A DNA stretch of 54,500 nucleotides from Actinomadura sp. KC06 (GCF_004348735.1 NZ_SMKT01000047.1:1-54500), one strand, 5' to 3'. Positions 40,489 through 49,221 are shown, numbered from the stretch's first letter. Program-made: numbers and translations. Notes: generated by a model not told the origin, from the sequence alone.

Positions 40489-41064
40489 ATGTCGACTCTC
40501 ACGCTCACCGGCCCTCGTCCGGTCCTTGCCGACCTGTTGCCCCGCTCGCTGGCCGGTGATATGTCCCTCGTGGTGTCCGGGGCCGCCCTCACCGGCCTTG
40601 CCGCGCAGGTGGCCATCCACACGCCGCTGTCTCCGGTACCGTTCACGCTGCAGACGCTCGCGGTGCTGCTCGTGGGCACCGCCCTGGGCGTGATCCGCGG
40701 CGTGGCGGCCATGGCGCTCTACCTGGTGGCCGGCCTGGCGGGCGTACCGTGGTTCTCGGAGGGCGAGCACGGCTTCGTCGGCGCGAGCTTCGGTTACATC
40801 GTGGGCTTCGTGCTGGCCGCCGCCGTCGTCGGCCGCCTGGCCGAGGGCGGCGCCGACAGGCGCGTCTCGAGCATGGTCGCGTTGATGGCGCTCGGCGTCG
40901 CGGTGATCTATGGCATCGGCGCCACCTGGCTCGCCCTGCTTTCGGGCCTCAGTCCCGGCGACGCCCTGACCAAGGGGGTCACTCCCTTCCTCGCGGCCGA
41001 CGCAGTGAAGATCGCGATAGCCGCGCTGGCCTTCCCCGTCACATGGCGGCTGGCCCGCCGCTGA
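40489..41064 (+). CDS. bioY: Biotin transporter substrate-binding subunit BioY
   Basis: A 191-residue membrane protein of the BioY family. Typical segments: IHTPLSPVPFTLQTLAVLLV, the small GVIRGVAAMALYLVAGLAGV and PWFSEGEHGFVGASFGYIVG. TAGGAG lies ahead of the ATG at 40489, 82 bases after the ALDH stop. BioY binds and imports biotin, alone or with an energising module elsewhere. Its place at the end of an island that encodes a biotin enzyme suggests supply of the cofactor for that enzyme. Confidence 0.92.
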   Translation: MSTLTLTGPRPVLADLLPRSLAGDMSLVVSGAALTGLAAQVAIHTPLSPVPFTLQTLAVLLVGTALGVIRGVAAMALYLVAGLAGVPWFSEGEHGFVGASFGYIVGFVLAAAVVGRLAEGGADRRVSSMVALMALGVAVIYGIGATWLALLSGLSPGDALTKGVTPFLAADAVKIAIAALAFPVTWRLARR

Positions 41065-41194
41065 CCGGCGCCCGTCGCCGCACCGCTGCGCCCGCCTTCG
41101 TTGTGCCTGGAGGGGGGCGCAGCCCGCGCAACACGTTGATCAACCGGCCAAGAACAGAATGCGGCGCGTACGACCGTGGACATGATGATGGGAT

Positions 41195-42067
41195 ATGGCT
41201 GTGTACGTTGATGATCCAGTCCGACTGGGAGAGGTCCGTCTGTCTGATGGACGTTTGCTCGGCTGGGCGGAGTGGGGACCGCCGGGCGGGGTGCCCGTTC
41301 TCCTGTGTCCGGGTGCGGCAACCAGCCGGTGGCTCGGCTTCGGCGCAGGTGTCGTTGAGGCGCTCGGTGTGCGTCTTGTCTCTGTGGACCGTCCCGGCCT
41401 CGGTGTTTCCACCCCGGAAACCGGGCGGTTCTTCTCCGACTTCGCCGGTGACATGCGTCAACTCTGCACGCTACGGAGGTTGGGGAACCCGGCCGTGGTC
41501 GCGAACTCACAGGGCGCGCCATTCGCCATTGCCTGCGCCGAGGCGGGCGTCGCTTCGGCGATGGCCCTGGTCTCCGGCGTGGACGAGGTCGCCGCGCCGC
41601 AGTTCGCGTCCGCACTGCCGGCGGACCTGCGAGGCCTCGTTGAACGCACCGCGTCCGACCCCGACGGCGCCGAGGAGTTCTTCGCCAGCTTCACCGCCGA
41701 GGCCATGTGGAACATGATCATGGCCGAAAGCCCGGAGAGCGATCTCGCCGTGTATCAGGACCCGGACTTCGCGGCGGCCTACCACAGGGCGCTGGACGAG
41801 GGTTTCGCCCAAGGCGCCGCCGGCTACGCGCGCGACACCGTCCTAGCCATGGGACGCTGGCCCTTCGCCCTCGACAAGATCGCTGTTCCGGTCGACATCT
41901 GGTACGGCGAGCACGACACCAGCCACTCACCGGACAACGGTGCGCTCCTCGCCACCCGCATGACCACTGCTCAACGCAGCGTGGTGCCGGGGATCGGCGG
42001 CGCGCTGCTGTGGACGCACGCCGAAAAGATCCTTACATCGCTACTCGCGAAGGCCACCACCGGCTAA
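41195..42067 (+). CDS. Alpha/beta hydrolase
   Basis: A 290-residue hydrolase. The oxyanion region reads PVLLCPGAATSRWLGFGAGV, the next strand RLVSVDRPGLGVSTPETG, the nucleophile elbow NSQGAPFAIACAEAG (Ser in NSQGA), the late Asp in WYGEHDTSH and a His in ALLWTHAEKIL. Start ATG 41195. It is followed after three bases by an AsnC-type regulator, forming a two-gene unit separate from the LacI island (no operator copy). The substrate is not predictable. Confidence 0.85.
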   Translation: MAVYVDDPVRLGEVRLSDGRLLGWAEWGPPGGVPVLLCPGAATSRWLGFGAGVVEALGVRLVSVDRPGLGVSTPETGRFFSDFAGDMRQLCTLRRLGNPAVVANSQGAPFAIACAEAGVASAMALVSGVDEVAAPQFASALPADLRGLVERTASDPDGAEEFFASFTAEAMWNMIMAESPESDLAVYQDPDFAAAYHRALDEGFAQGAAGYARDTVLAMGRWPFALDKIAVPVDIWYGEHDTSHSPDNGALLATRMTTAQRSVVPGIGGALLWTHAEKILTSLLAKATTG

Positions 42068-42070
42068 CAC

Positions 42071-42514
42071 ATGGATGAGCTCGACCTTGCGATCATCGAC
42101 GCGTTGATCACCCGACCGAGGTTCGCGGGACGGACCTGGCCCGCGCTGCTCGACGCCTCGCCGACGACGCTGGGTCGCCGGTGGAACCGCATCGTCGCCG
42201 GCGGGCTGGCGTGGGTCACGGCGTGGCCGGGCCCCTCGCTGTGGCCCGAACTGGGCATGGCAGTGATCCGCGCCGAAATCGCGCCGCACGGGCGCGAGGA
42301 GGTCATCGACGCGATGGTGCGCCTCCCGCATTCGCTTACTGTCCAGGAGACGACCGGCAAGTACGACCTCTTCGTGCTGGTGCTGTTCCCGGACTGGGCG
42401 ACCCTAACCCGCTCTCTCAGCTCACTGGCCGCGCTGGACGGTATCGCGGCGTCCCGCACGGAGATCTGCGGGCCGCCTGTACGGATCGATCAAGTGGCCG
42501 CTGGGGCGCGCTGA
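42071..42514 (+). CDS. Lrp/AsnC family regulator
   Basis: A 147-residue protein with an N-terminal helix-turn-helix (LDLAIIDALITRPRFAGRTW, then LLDASPTTLGRRWNRIVAGG) and a C-terminal RAM-type sensing domain (HSLTVQETTGKYDLFVLVLF). ATG 42071 lies three bases after the hydrolase stop, so the genes are co-transcribed. Actinobacterial members of this type usually control the adjacent metabolic or transport gene. Confidence 0.8.
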   Translation: MDELDLAIIDALITRPRFAGRTWPALLDASPTTLGRRWNRIVAGGLAWVTAWPGPSLWPELGMAVIRAEIAPHGREEVIDAMVRLPHSLTVQETTGKYDLFVLVLFPDWATLTRSLSSLAALDGIAASRTEICGPPVRIDQVAAGAR

Positions 42515-42721
42515 GTGCCGCGCAGCGGTCCGCGCTGGCGGAGCCGAGGTAAGCCTCTGCCACCCGATGCGGTGGCGGAGGTGGACAAGAAGGGGCGCCG
42601 GTTGTTCGTGGATCTGTCCCGCGACGGCCGGTCGACGCTCGCGGCCGCGTTCGGCGCCACGGCGGATGCGGGGAAGCGCCGCGTGGCGGTGCTGCCGGCT
42701 CGCCCTGGAGATCAGCGGTAG
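42515..42721 (+). CDS. Doubtful short frame after the AsnC regulator
   Basis: A frame of 68 codons begins at a GTG overlapping the regulator stop. The part AVAEVDKKGRRLFVDLSRDG followed by RSTLAAAFGATADAGKRRVA has protein-like composition. No family is recognised; it could be a relic joined to the operon by decay. Confidence 0.25.
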   Translation: MPRSGPRWRSRGKPLPPDAVAEVDKKGRRLFVDLSRDGRSTLAAAFGATADAGKRRVAVLPARPGDQR

Positions 42722-42769
42722 GTCCGGCCTGCTGTTCGCACTGAGTAGGCATGAACGGTCTCAGGTCAG

Positions 42770-43430
42770 TTACATGCCCTCCGACCTGGAGGCCCTGGAT
42801 CCCGGCCTGCGGCTGGACGAAGTCCAATACTTGACTCTTCAGCGCAAGCTGTCCGGACGTGTCCTCGACGGCGAAGGGCGCGCCAGCGAGGTCATCCCGC
42901 TCGGCCCCTGACCCAAGATAGTCCGCAATCTCTGCTGGCTGCGACACCGACAGAAACCCGACACCAGTTCCACGGTGACCAGTTCGGTATCGCTGATGAA
43001 GAAGGTGTGCTCGGGCCATACCCGATGCCCGTTAACGACACGGGCGGCGGCCTGCGGAATGATCGCCAGCGACACCGATGGCCACCGTCCCACGGTCAGC
43101 AGTTTGCTGTAGCTGCTCGGCTTGGACATCAGGAACGACGCGGTGGTGCAGGAACTGCTCCTCCAGGACGAACACGAACTGTGCGTCCGGCCGCCGCAGC
43201 ACGCGTTGGCGGTCCATGCGCTCAGCGACGGCCTCGGCGACATCGGCGATCTCGACCCGCTTCTCAACCCGGATCGACTCCAGCGCAGCGTCGGTGTAGG
43301 CGCGGGTTTGCAGCAGGCCGGGGATCACGTGCGTGCAGTGGACCCGCATAGGCTTGACGCGCTCGTAGCGGTCCTGGACTTGCTCCTGGGCGCCTTGAGA
43401 CCCGCTCGGTTGAGCTGCCGTTAGGTTTGC
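42770..43430 (-). pseudogene. DUF5753 (Scr1-type) XRE regulator, decayed
   Basis: Three frames together give YERVKPMRVHCTHVIPGLLQ, TRAYTDAALESIRVEKRVEI, then LLTVGRWPSVSLAIIPQAAA with WPEHTFFISDTELVTVELVS, then SQPAEIADYLGSGAERDDLA. This is the DUF5753 domain that follows an XRE helix-turn-helix in actinobacteria. The DNA-binding N-terminus is missing and frame changes lie near 43110 and 42945. Confidence 0.65.
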
Positions 43431-43685
43431 CACATCCGCTCGGCGGCGGCCTGCTCGTCCCGCTCGTTCAGGCGGTCCTCGACCCAGCCGCCACCCCCAC
43501 GACCGTCTCCCCGGTCGCCGCCGAGCAGCGGCTCGCCGTCGGTGATGTGCACCTGACGCTGGACGTCGCCCCCGGCTCAGCCCCGGCCGCAGCTCGCACC
43601 CAATCCTCCGCTGGCGCGACCGGGCCGACCGCCGGGACACCGGTCGAGCCGGTGCCGCCTTCGCAGTGGGAGTGGGATCGCATCG

Positions 43686-44693
43686 ATGGCTACTACCGGG
43701 CCGCGATGCGCGAGGGCCGCTATCCCCCCGCACCGCGCGAGCGAGTTCTGGGACGCGCGCCTGGGCGTGAACCTGTGCTTCGCCGTCAAACGGATGCACG
43801 ACCCGCTGGAGTGGGCGGCGTTCGTCGCTGACGACCTCGGACTGACCGACGTCCAGTTCACCTTTGATCTGCTTGACCCGTGGGCGCCGTCTTCCGAGCG
43901 CACCCGCGTGGCCCACAGGGTCCGCGCCGCCGCTGACGGCAACGGCCTGACCCTGCACAACGCCGTAGTGGGCCTTGCCCACTACGTGCCCGGTGGGCTG
44001 CTGGATCCCGACCCCGACGTCCGGAGGGCCGCAGCCACCTGGTGGCGGCGCGCCGTCGATGTGGCGGCCGACCTCGGCGTGAGGGCGGGCGGCGGGCCGC
44101 TAGGCAGCATGACCGCCAGACAAGCCACCGATCCGCAGCGCACAGCCGAGCGGTGGGAGGACCTGGTCGCCGCGACCACCTCGATCGCTGACTACGCCGT
44201 CCAGTCCGGCATCGGCACCTTCCTCATCGAGCCGACTCCGATCCACCGGGAGGTCCCCTCCACCATCGCCGAGTGCCAGCGACTGCTCGCCGACATGGCC
44301 GCGCGCGGCGCCGCCGGCGCCGGGATCCTCCTGGACACGTCTACGAGCCGCTCTACGGGGCGCAGGCGTCGTTCGGTGATTGGACATCGGCGCTTGGACC
44401 GGCGATCAAAGCAGTGCGCCTGGACAAACACCGACCGGCGCAGCGACCCCCACTGGGGCTGGCCGCACGAGTACGGCACCGTCGAGGTCCCTGAGCTCCT
44501 GGCCGATCTGCAGCGGGCGGGCCTGATCGACGTACCGATGATGCTGGAGGTGTTCCCCCGGTTCGAGGACGACGATGAGGCCGTGCGGACCGTGATGCGC
44601 GCCACCGTCGACCACTGCCAGGCGGCGCTGGCCGCCGCAGGAGCCCCGGGCGTGAGCACCGCTCCAGCAGCACGTCCAGCACCTCATCGCTGA
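43686..44693 (+). pseudogene. Xylose-isomerase-like TIM-barrel sugar isomerase/epimerase, with a shifted internal segment
   Basis: The protein begins in family style at ASEFWDARLGVNLCFAVKRM and continues with GLTDVQFTFDLLDPWAPSSE, LHNAVVGLAHYVPGG and FLIEPTPIHREVPSTIAECQ, where the Glu is a metal ligand. Between about 44340 and 44425 the sense lies in another frame (VYEPLYGAQASFGDWTSALG, then PAIKAVRLD), after which the first frame resumes with TDRRSDPHWGWPHEYGTVEV. So two indels of opposite effect leave a long open frame with about 28 wrong residues that include metal-site positions. Related isomerases act on tetrulose or erythritol phosphates; a link with the nearby four-carbon acid sugar operon is plausible. 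The C-terminus meets a transposon relic. Confidence 0.6.
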
Positions 44694-44838
44694 GCAGCTC
44701 ACAGATCGGCACATCGGCGCCGACACGCTCATTTCCCTTGATCACGGTCATGACTTCGAATCCCCCCGAATTCAAAGGATGATCTTCGTGGTCCATCTCC
44801 ACCCATCAAGATCATTTCACCCTAGGGAGATACCCCCC
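44655..44838 (-). mobile_element. 5' end of an insertion sequence (copy B of an inverted pair)
   Basis: Read on the minus strand from 44838: GGGTATCTCCCTAGGGTGAA, CACGAAGATCATCC, GAATTCGGGGGGATTCGAAG, then ATG at 44752 and MTVIKGNERVGADVPICELL with SDEVLDVLLERC. The coding start looks like the N-terminal domain of an IS4-type transposase, but only about 32 residues survive before unrelated sequence. The upstream 110 bases match 23744-23870 in inverted orientation. Confidence 0.5.
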
Positions 44839-44854
44839 TGTACTGCGTTGCCAT

Positions 44855-45550
44855 CTACGGGCTCGGGGCTGTGACGCTTGGGGCGGTTCGGGTGGCGTTG
44901 AGGATGGCGGTAAGTTGCGCACGGAGAGTTCCCGAACGGAGGTCGAGGGCGCCGATCATCGCGGCGGAGCCGATGGTGAAGGCATCGGCTCCGGCTGCGG
45001 CCAGGTCGTGGATCTGTTCTGGGGTGGTGATGCTGCCGGCCACGACGAGGCGGCCGGAGGTGGCTCGGCGGGCGGCGCGTACGAGGTCGAGCGGGGGGAC
45101 GTCGGTGGCGCGGTAGGCGAGTAGGTCGACGCCGGCACAGCCAGCCTCCTCGAAGCGGCGGCAGTGTTCGGCCACGTGCTGTGGAGTGCCGCCGAGCCGG
45201 GTGGGGTGGCCGGTCGGGGTTCCGGGGAAGGGCAGGTAGCCGATGCCGGTGCCGTCGAGCAGTTCGAGCGTTTCGTGGACCCAGGTGCCGCCCATGAGCC
45301 AGTCGACGCCCAGATCGACGGCCATCCGGGCCGAGTCGAGGGCGCGCTCGCGGCTGGTGCTGACCACTTCGAGGTAGCTGGTCGCACCGGTGTCTTTGAT
45401 GCGGCGGTGCAGCCGGGTGAGGGTCGAGGGGTCGACGCCGACGTCCTTGAAGCCCAGGTGCGGGAGGCGAAGGTCACCGAGACCGTCGAGGAGTGCCAGG
45501 CAGTCGCGTACGGTCCGGTCGTCGCGGGTGAGCATGAAGATGAAGTCCAC
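44855..45550 (-). CDS. HisA/HisF-like TIM-barrel protein
   Basis: A 231-residue barrel. GTG 45550 (MDFIFMLTRDDRTVRDCLAL) follows GAGG closely and gives a natural domain start. Later strands read HLGFKDVGVDPSTLTRLHRR, ATSYLEVVSTSRERALDSAR, GVDWLMGGTWVHETLELLDG and GRLVVAGSITTPEQIHDLAA followed by GADAFTIGSAAMIGAL, a phosphate-binding loop at the end of the barrel as in HisA and related enzymes. It is the last gene of the LysR-linked operon. The reaction is unknown to me; a phosphorylated sugar-acid-derived substrate would fit. Confidence 0.7.
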   Translation of the reverse strand: MDFIFMLTRDDRTVRDCLALLDGLGDLRLPHLGFKDVGVDPSTLTRLHRRIKDTGATSYLEVVSTSRERALDSARMAVDLGVDWLMGGTWVHETLELLDGTGIGYLPFPGTPTGHPTRLGGTPQHVAEHCRRFEEAGCAGVDLLAYRATDVPPLDLVRAARRATSGRLVVAGSITTPEQIHDLAAAGADAFTIGSAAMIGALDLRSGTLRAQLTAILNATRTAPSVTAPSP

Positions 45551-45560
45551 GAGGGGTTCC

Positions 45561-46310
45561 TCAAGGGCAGATGGCGAAGGCGCGGGCGGGGAAGCCGGAG
45601 CCGTTGTGGGCCTTGGGCCAGGTGGCGACGATGACGGCGCCGTGCTCGGGGACCTGGTCGAGCGCGGTGAGCAGCTCGATCTGGTAGCGGTCCCGGGCCA
45701 GGACGTAGTGCTCGAGGGGTGCCTGTCGCTGGCTGACAACGATTCCGGGGTCGGTGTCGGTGGTCTCGTGTCCACAGGCGGTGATGTCGCGGTCTTCGAC
45801 CAGTGTGACGAGCACCTCACGGCTCCAGCCGGGGTAGTGCCAGGTGCCGTCGCCATCGGCATTGATCATGCGTTCCTGGCTGGACCAGCGGTGGGACCAG
45901 TCGGTGCGCAGTGCGACGAACGAGCCGCACGGCACCTGGCCGTGCCGCGCCTCCCAGCCGGCCAGGTCGGCGGCGGTGACACAGTAGTCCGGGTCGGCCG
46001 CGGCCTGCTCGTGGATGTCGAGGACGATCAGCGGAAGGATCATCTCGGTGACCGGTATCTGGTCCTGGAACCGCAGGCCCGGGACGAAGTGCGCAGGCGG
46101 GTCGACGTGGGTGCCCCACTGGCCGACGTGCCGGTACTCGTGGGCCAGGAACCCGGACCCGCGGGTGCCCGAACGCGGCGCGTGGTCGTAGACGACGGTG
46201 CGCTGTTCGGGTTCGAAGCTCGGGCAATGCGGGATGCCAGGGTGGAAGGCGTGGGTGAGGTCGACCCAGCGCCCGGCCCGCAGGACGTCGAGTGCTGCGA
46301 GCGGCGTCAT
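45561..46310 (-). CDS. Cyclase family protein (kynurenine-formamidase-like metal hydrolase)
   Basis: A 249-residue protein. VDLTHAFHPGIPHCPSFEPE at the start and HEYRHVGQWGTHVDPPAHFV with the metal-binding H-GTH-D-P-H motif define the cyclase/KynB-like family. ATG 46310 overlaps the stop of the PdxA-like gene (ATGA). These enzymes hydrolyse amides or lactones; here a lactone of an acid sugar would be consistent with the operon. Confidence 0.85.
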   Translation of the reverse strand: MTPLAALDVLRAGRWVDLTHAFHPGIPHCPSFEPEQRTVVYDHAPRSGTRGSGFLAHEYRHVGQWGTHVDPPAHFVPGLRFQDQIPVTEMILPLIVLDIHEQAAADPDYCVTAADLAGWEARHGQVPCGSFVALRTDWSHRWSSQERMINADGDGTWHYPGWSREVLVTLVEDRDITACGHETTDTDPGIVVSQRQAPLEHYVLARDRYQIELLTALDQVPEHGAVIVATWPKAHNGSGFPARAFAICP

Positions 46311-47284
46311 CGCGCACCCGCCAACGTACGCGCGTGGCGCAGCGCGGTCAGCAGGCTGGTGTGGTCGGCGACGCCTTTGCCCGCGATGTCGAACGCGGTG
46401 CCGTGGTCCACGCTGGTCCGTACGAAGGGCAGGCCGATCGTGACGTTCGTGCCGTGTTCGAGGCCGAGGTACTTGACGGGTATGAGGCCCTGGTCGTGGT
46501 ACTGCGCGACGACCACGTCGAACTCGCCGTTGCGGGCGCGCATGAAAACGGTGTCGGGGGGCCACGGGCCACTGGCGTCGATGCCGTCGGCGCGGGCGGC
46601 TCGTACTGCGGGCGCGATGACGTCCCGGTCTTCGTGGCCCATGAGGCCGTTCTCGCCCGCGTGCGGGTTCAGCCCGGCGACCGCGACCCGCGGTGCGGCG
46701 ATGCCGGCCCGGCGCAGCGCGTCGTACGCGAGCCGGATCGCGGTGCGCTCGGTTTCGACGGTGATGCGGTCCAGCGCGGCGCGCAGCGGTTCGTGGATGG
46801 TGACCAGCACGACGCGGATCTCGTTGTTGATCATCATCATGGCGTAGGCGTCACTTCCGCCGAGCTTGGCAAGGATCTCGGTGTGCCCGGGGTATGCCAG
46901 CCCGGCCAGCCTCAGCGCCTCCTTGTTGATAGGCGCGGTGACCAGGGCGGCCACCCGCCCGGCCAGCGCCAGCTCGACGCCCTTGGCGACGTATTCGTAC
47001 GCGGCCCGCCCGGCGCGGGCGTCGACCCGTCCCCAGGGCAGGTTCTCCGGCAGCGCCGTCACCGGGAGCACATACGCGACGCCGGAGCCCGGCGTCAGGT
47101 CCTCGGGTGAGGTCAGCGTCCGGATGGGCACGTCCAGACCCGTGATGGCGGCGGCGCGCGTGAGCACGTCGCCATCGCCGATGACGACCAGGGGTAGGTC
47201 GCAGCGTTCGTCGGCGATGAGCTTGACGACGATCTCCGGGCCGATCCCGGCCGGGTCGCCCATCGTGATCGCTATGGGGACCAT
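46307..47284 (-). CDS. PdxA2-type 4-phospho-erythronate/threonate dehydrogenase
   Basis: A 325-residue member of the PdxA family: ITMGDPAGIGPEIVVKLIAD, VTAPINKEALRLAGLAYPGH with the phosphate-binding lysine, TEILAKLGG, the metal-binding AGLNPHAGENGLMGHEDRDV and VAQYHDQGLIPVKYLGLEHG. Paired with a four-carbon acid sugar kinase it belongs to the PdxA2 group, which oxidises and decarboxylates 4-phosphorylated D-threonate or D-erythronate to dihydroxyacetone phosphate. The gene overlaps the kinase gene end by 13 bases. Confidence 0.85.
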   Translation of the reverse strand: MVPIAITMGDPAGIGPEIVVKLIADERCDLPLVVIGDGDVLTRAAAITGLDVPIRTLTSPEDLTPGSGVAYVLPVTALPENLPWGRVDARAGRAAYEYVAKGVELALAGRVAALVTAPINKEALRLAGLAYPGHTEILAKLGGSDAYAMMMINNEIRVVLVTIHEPLRAALDRITVETERTAIRLAYDALRRAGIAAPRVAVAGLNPHAGENGLMGHEDRDVIAPAVRAARADGIDASGPWPPDTVFMRARNGEFDVVVAQYHDQGLIPVKYLGLEHGTNVTIGLPFVRTSVDHGTAFDIAGKGVADHTSLLTALRHARTLAGAR

Positions 47285-48426
47285 GGCAGCCTCTCCGGTG
47301 TCGCGGTCAGCAGGTCGTGCAGGCGCACGAGCGTGTCGAGGTCCCCGAAGCCGCCCGCCTTGATGACGACGGGCAGCCGCCCAGAGCCTGGAGCGCCTTC
47401 GATGAGGCCGAGCGGGACGCCGGGCTCGAGCTCACCGGCCAGCGCGATGGACCGGGCGCCGAGGGCGAGCAGGACCGTGCGAGCGGTCTCACCGCCGGTG
47501 AGCACGAGCGCGTCGAAGGCGTTGTCCTGCGCGAGCCGGGCGGTCGCCCGCGCCAGCGCCGCCGGAACCGGCGCGCCGGTGACGCGGCGCCGCGGCCGGC
47601 ACAGGATCGCCGTGCCGTGGCGCGCCAGCCGCCGCTGGGTACGCTCGACCGCTCCGGTGTCGGCGACCCGCACCGGCTCGGCACCGGTGGCCGCGCCGAG
47701 CCGGGTGAGCTGCCGGTCGGTGGCCGGGTTCAGGCTGCCCGCCACGACCAGCAGCCGCGACGCGGCCGCGGGGACCACCTCCGGACTCGCCGCTGGTGCC
47801 TGGGGAGCGTGGCGGCGGGCCAGCGCCGCCGCCAGCCCCGGGGACCCTACCCACAACACCTCCTCGACCCCAGGTATCGCGGCGACCAGCGCGTCGAGGT
47901 CCCGATCAGTGACGGCATCAGCGACGACGTAGCGGACCGAACCGATCAGGTTTGCCACCTGCGCGCTCAGCACGGCGCCCGGGAACAGTTCGCATAGGTC
48001 GGCGCGGTGTACCGGATGGACGGGGTCGCGAGCGAACCAGGTCCGATCCACCGGCCGGCCCTTGAGGTGCTGCACTCCGCCCACTGTCGTACGGCCCTGG
48101 CCGGGGAAGGCGGGCGCCACTACGGCCGTACGCCTTCCGCTCGCGGACAACGCCGCCTCGACCTCCGCCACCAGGTGACCACGCAACGTGGAATCAACGG
48201 TCTTGACCAGCACGTCCGCGTCCGCGTACGTGGCCGTCGCGCGAGCGCTCAGCCGTACCGCCTCGGCCACGGGGCGAGTACGGGTGTCGATGTCGACGGC
48301 CGTCACACCGGGCCGCCGCGGCTCGTCCGCGAACGTGATGACGGCCGGGAAACCGGCATCCCGGAACGGTGCCGCGCCGTCACCGGCGCTGGTCAGGTCG
48401 TCGGCGACGATCGCGATCAGAGTCAC
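47272..48426 (-). CDS. Four-carbon acid sugar kinase (DUF1537/OtnK-like)
   Basis: A 384-residue kinase. TLIAIVADDLTSAGDGAAPF at the start, DADVLVKTVDSTLRGHLVAE, VVAPAFPGQGRTTVGGVQHL and the C-terminal nucleotide-binding LVLTGGETARTVLLAL with PVVIKAGGFGDLDTLVRLHD are family signatures. GTG 48426 overlaps the thioesterase stop (GTGA). It should phosphorylate the 4-position of a four-carbon sugar acid for the PdxA2-type dehydrogenase. Confidence 0.88.
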   Translation of the reverse strand: MTLIAIVADDLTSAGDGAAPFRDAGFPAVITFADEPRRPGVTAVDIDTRTRPVAEAVRLSARATATYADADVLVKTVDSTLRGHLVAEVEAALSASGRRTAVVAPAFPGQGRTTVGGVQHLKGRPVDRTWFARDPVHPVHRADLCELFPGAVLSAQVANLIGSVRYVVADAVTDRDLDALVAAIPGVEEVLWVGSPGLAAALARRHAPQAPAASPEVVPAAASRLLVVAGSLNPATDRQLTRLGAATGAEPVRVADTGAVERTQRRLARHGTAILCRPRRRVTGAPVPAALARATARLAQDNAFDALVLTGGETARTVLLALGARSIALAGELEPGVPLGLIEGAPGSGRLPVVIKAGGFGDLDTLVRLHDLLTATPERLPWSP

Positions 48427-48794
48427 GGGCCGTCCCGCCCGTCCAGCCGGGCACGGACCCGCGCGGCGTCGTCGAAGGCCTTCACGGTGAAGGTGAGGTG
48501 GCGGCCCTCGACACCGGTCAACTCGGCCCCGACGGTGAGCGGGCTGCCCAGCGGCGTGGGCACCTCGTGGCTGAAGTCGACGTGCACGCCCAGGGTCTGC
48601 TCGCCGTCGTCCAGGTGCCCGTCGAGGGCGCGCATGCATGCCCATTCGACGATGCCGACCAGGCAGCCGGTGGCCGATACGGCAGGCAGCGCGGTGAAGT
48701 GGCCGGACTCGGGCATCGGATGCGGCACCGTACGCAAGGCTGGCACAAGGTAGTCCAGCCGCGCGGTCAATCCCGCTCGTAGTGAGGGCCGCAC
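48423..48794 (-). CDS. Hotdog-fold thioesterase (PaaI-like)
   Basis: A 123-residue hotdog protein. GTG 48794 (MRPSLRAGLTARLDYLVPAL) follows GAAGGAG and is preferred over a longer frame. Motifs: MPESGHFTALPAVSATGCLV, GIVEWACMRALDG and TLGVHVDFSHEVPTPLGSPL, the usual catalytic-helix and beta-sheet pattern. A thioesterase is unexpected in a sugar-acid operon and may act on an acyl-CoA by-product or protect the pathway. Confidence 0.75.
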   Translation of the reverse strand: MRPSLRAGLTARLDYLVPALRTVPHPMPESGHFTALPAVSATGCLVGIVEWACMRALDGHLDDGEQTLGVHVDFSHEVPTPLGSPLTVGAELTGVEGRHLTFTVKAFDDAARVRARLDGRDGP

Positions 48795-48834
48795 AACTTC
48801 TCCTTCCGGACTCTCGTTCCGGGACGGTGGCCGG

Positions 48835-49209
48835 TCAGTCACCGGTGGCGACGACACCCGCCTTCTCGATCATCAACACGGCGCTACGGACCGGTACGAC
48901 GGGCCGGTGCAGCATCCCGGCCGGAACCGAGTACGCCTGCCGGGTACCGAGTTCGACCGCCTCCCGCCCCTCGAGCTCGATACGGAACAGCCCGTCCAGG
49001 ACGAAGAAGAACTCGTCCTGCTCATCGTGCTTGTGCCAGTGGAACTCGCCCTGCATGACGCCCAGCCGCACCAGCACGTCCCCGACCTGGATCAGGGTCT
49101 GGTTGTACCAGGGATCGTCGACCCGATCGATCAGGGCCTGCACGTCCATCGTCTGCAACGTGGTGAACAGCGGCGCGTAGTGAATGGCGTAGTCCTGCTG
49201 CTGTGACAT
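48835..49209 (-). CDS. Cupin-domain protein
   Basis: A 124-residue single cupin with the metal-binding motif FHWHKHDEQDEFFFVLDG and the second motif QAYSVPAGMLHRPVVP. ATG 49209 follows GGAGGGATC. First gene of the leftward operon, next to the divergent LysR gene. Small cupins of this type act as isomerases or as sensors for sugar-like acids. Confidence 0.85.
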   Translation of the reverse strand: MSQQQDYAIHYAPLFTTLQTMDVQALIDRVDDPWYNQTLIQVGDVLVRLGVMQGEFHWHKHDEQDEFFFVLDGLFRIELEGREAVELGTRQAYSVPAGMLHRPVVPVRSAVLMIEKAGVVATGD

Positions 49210-49221
49210 GATCCCTCCGGG

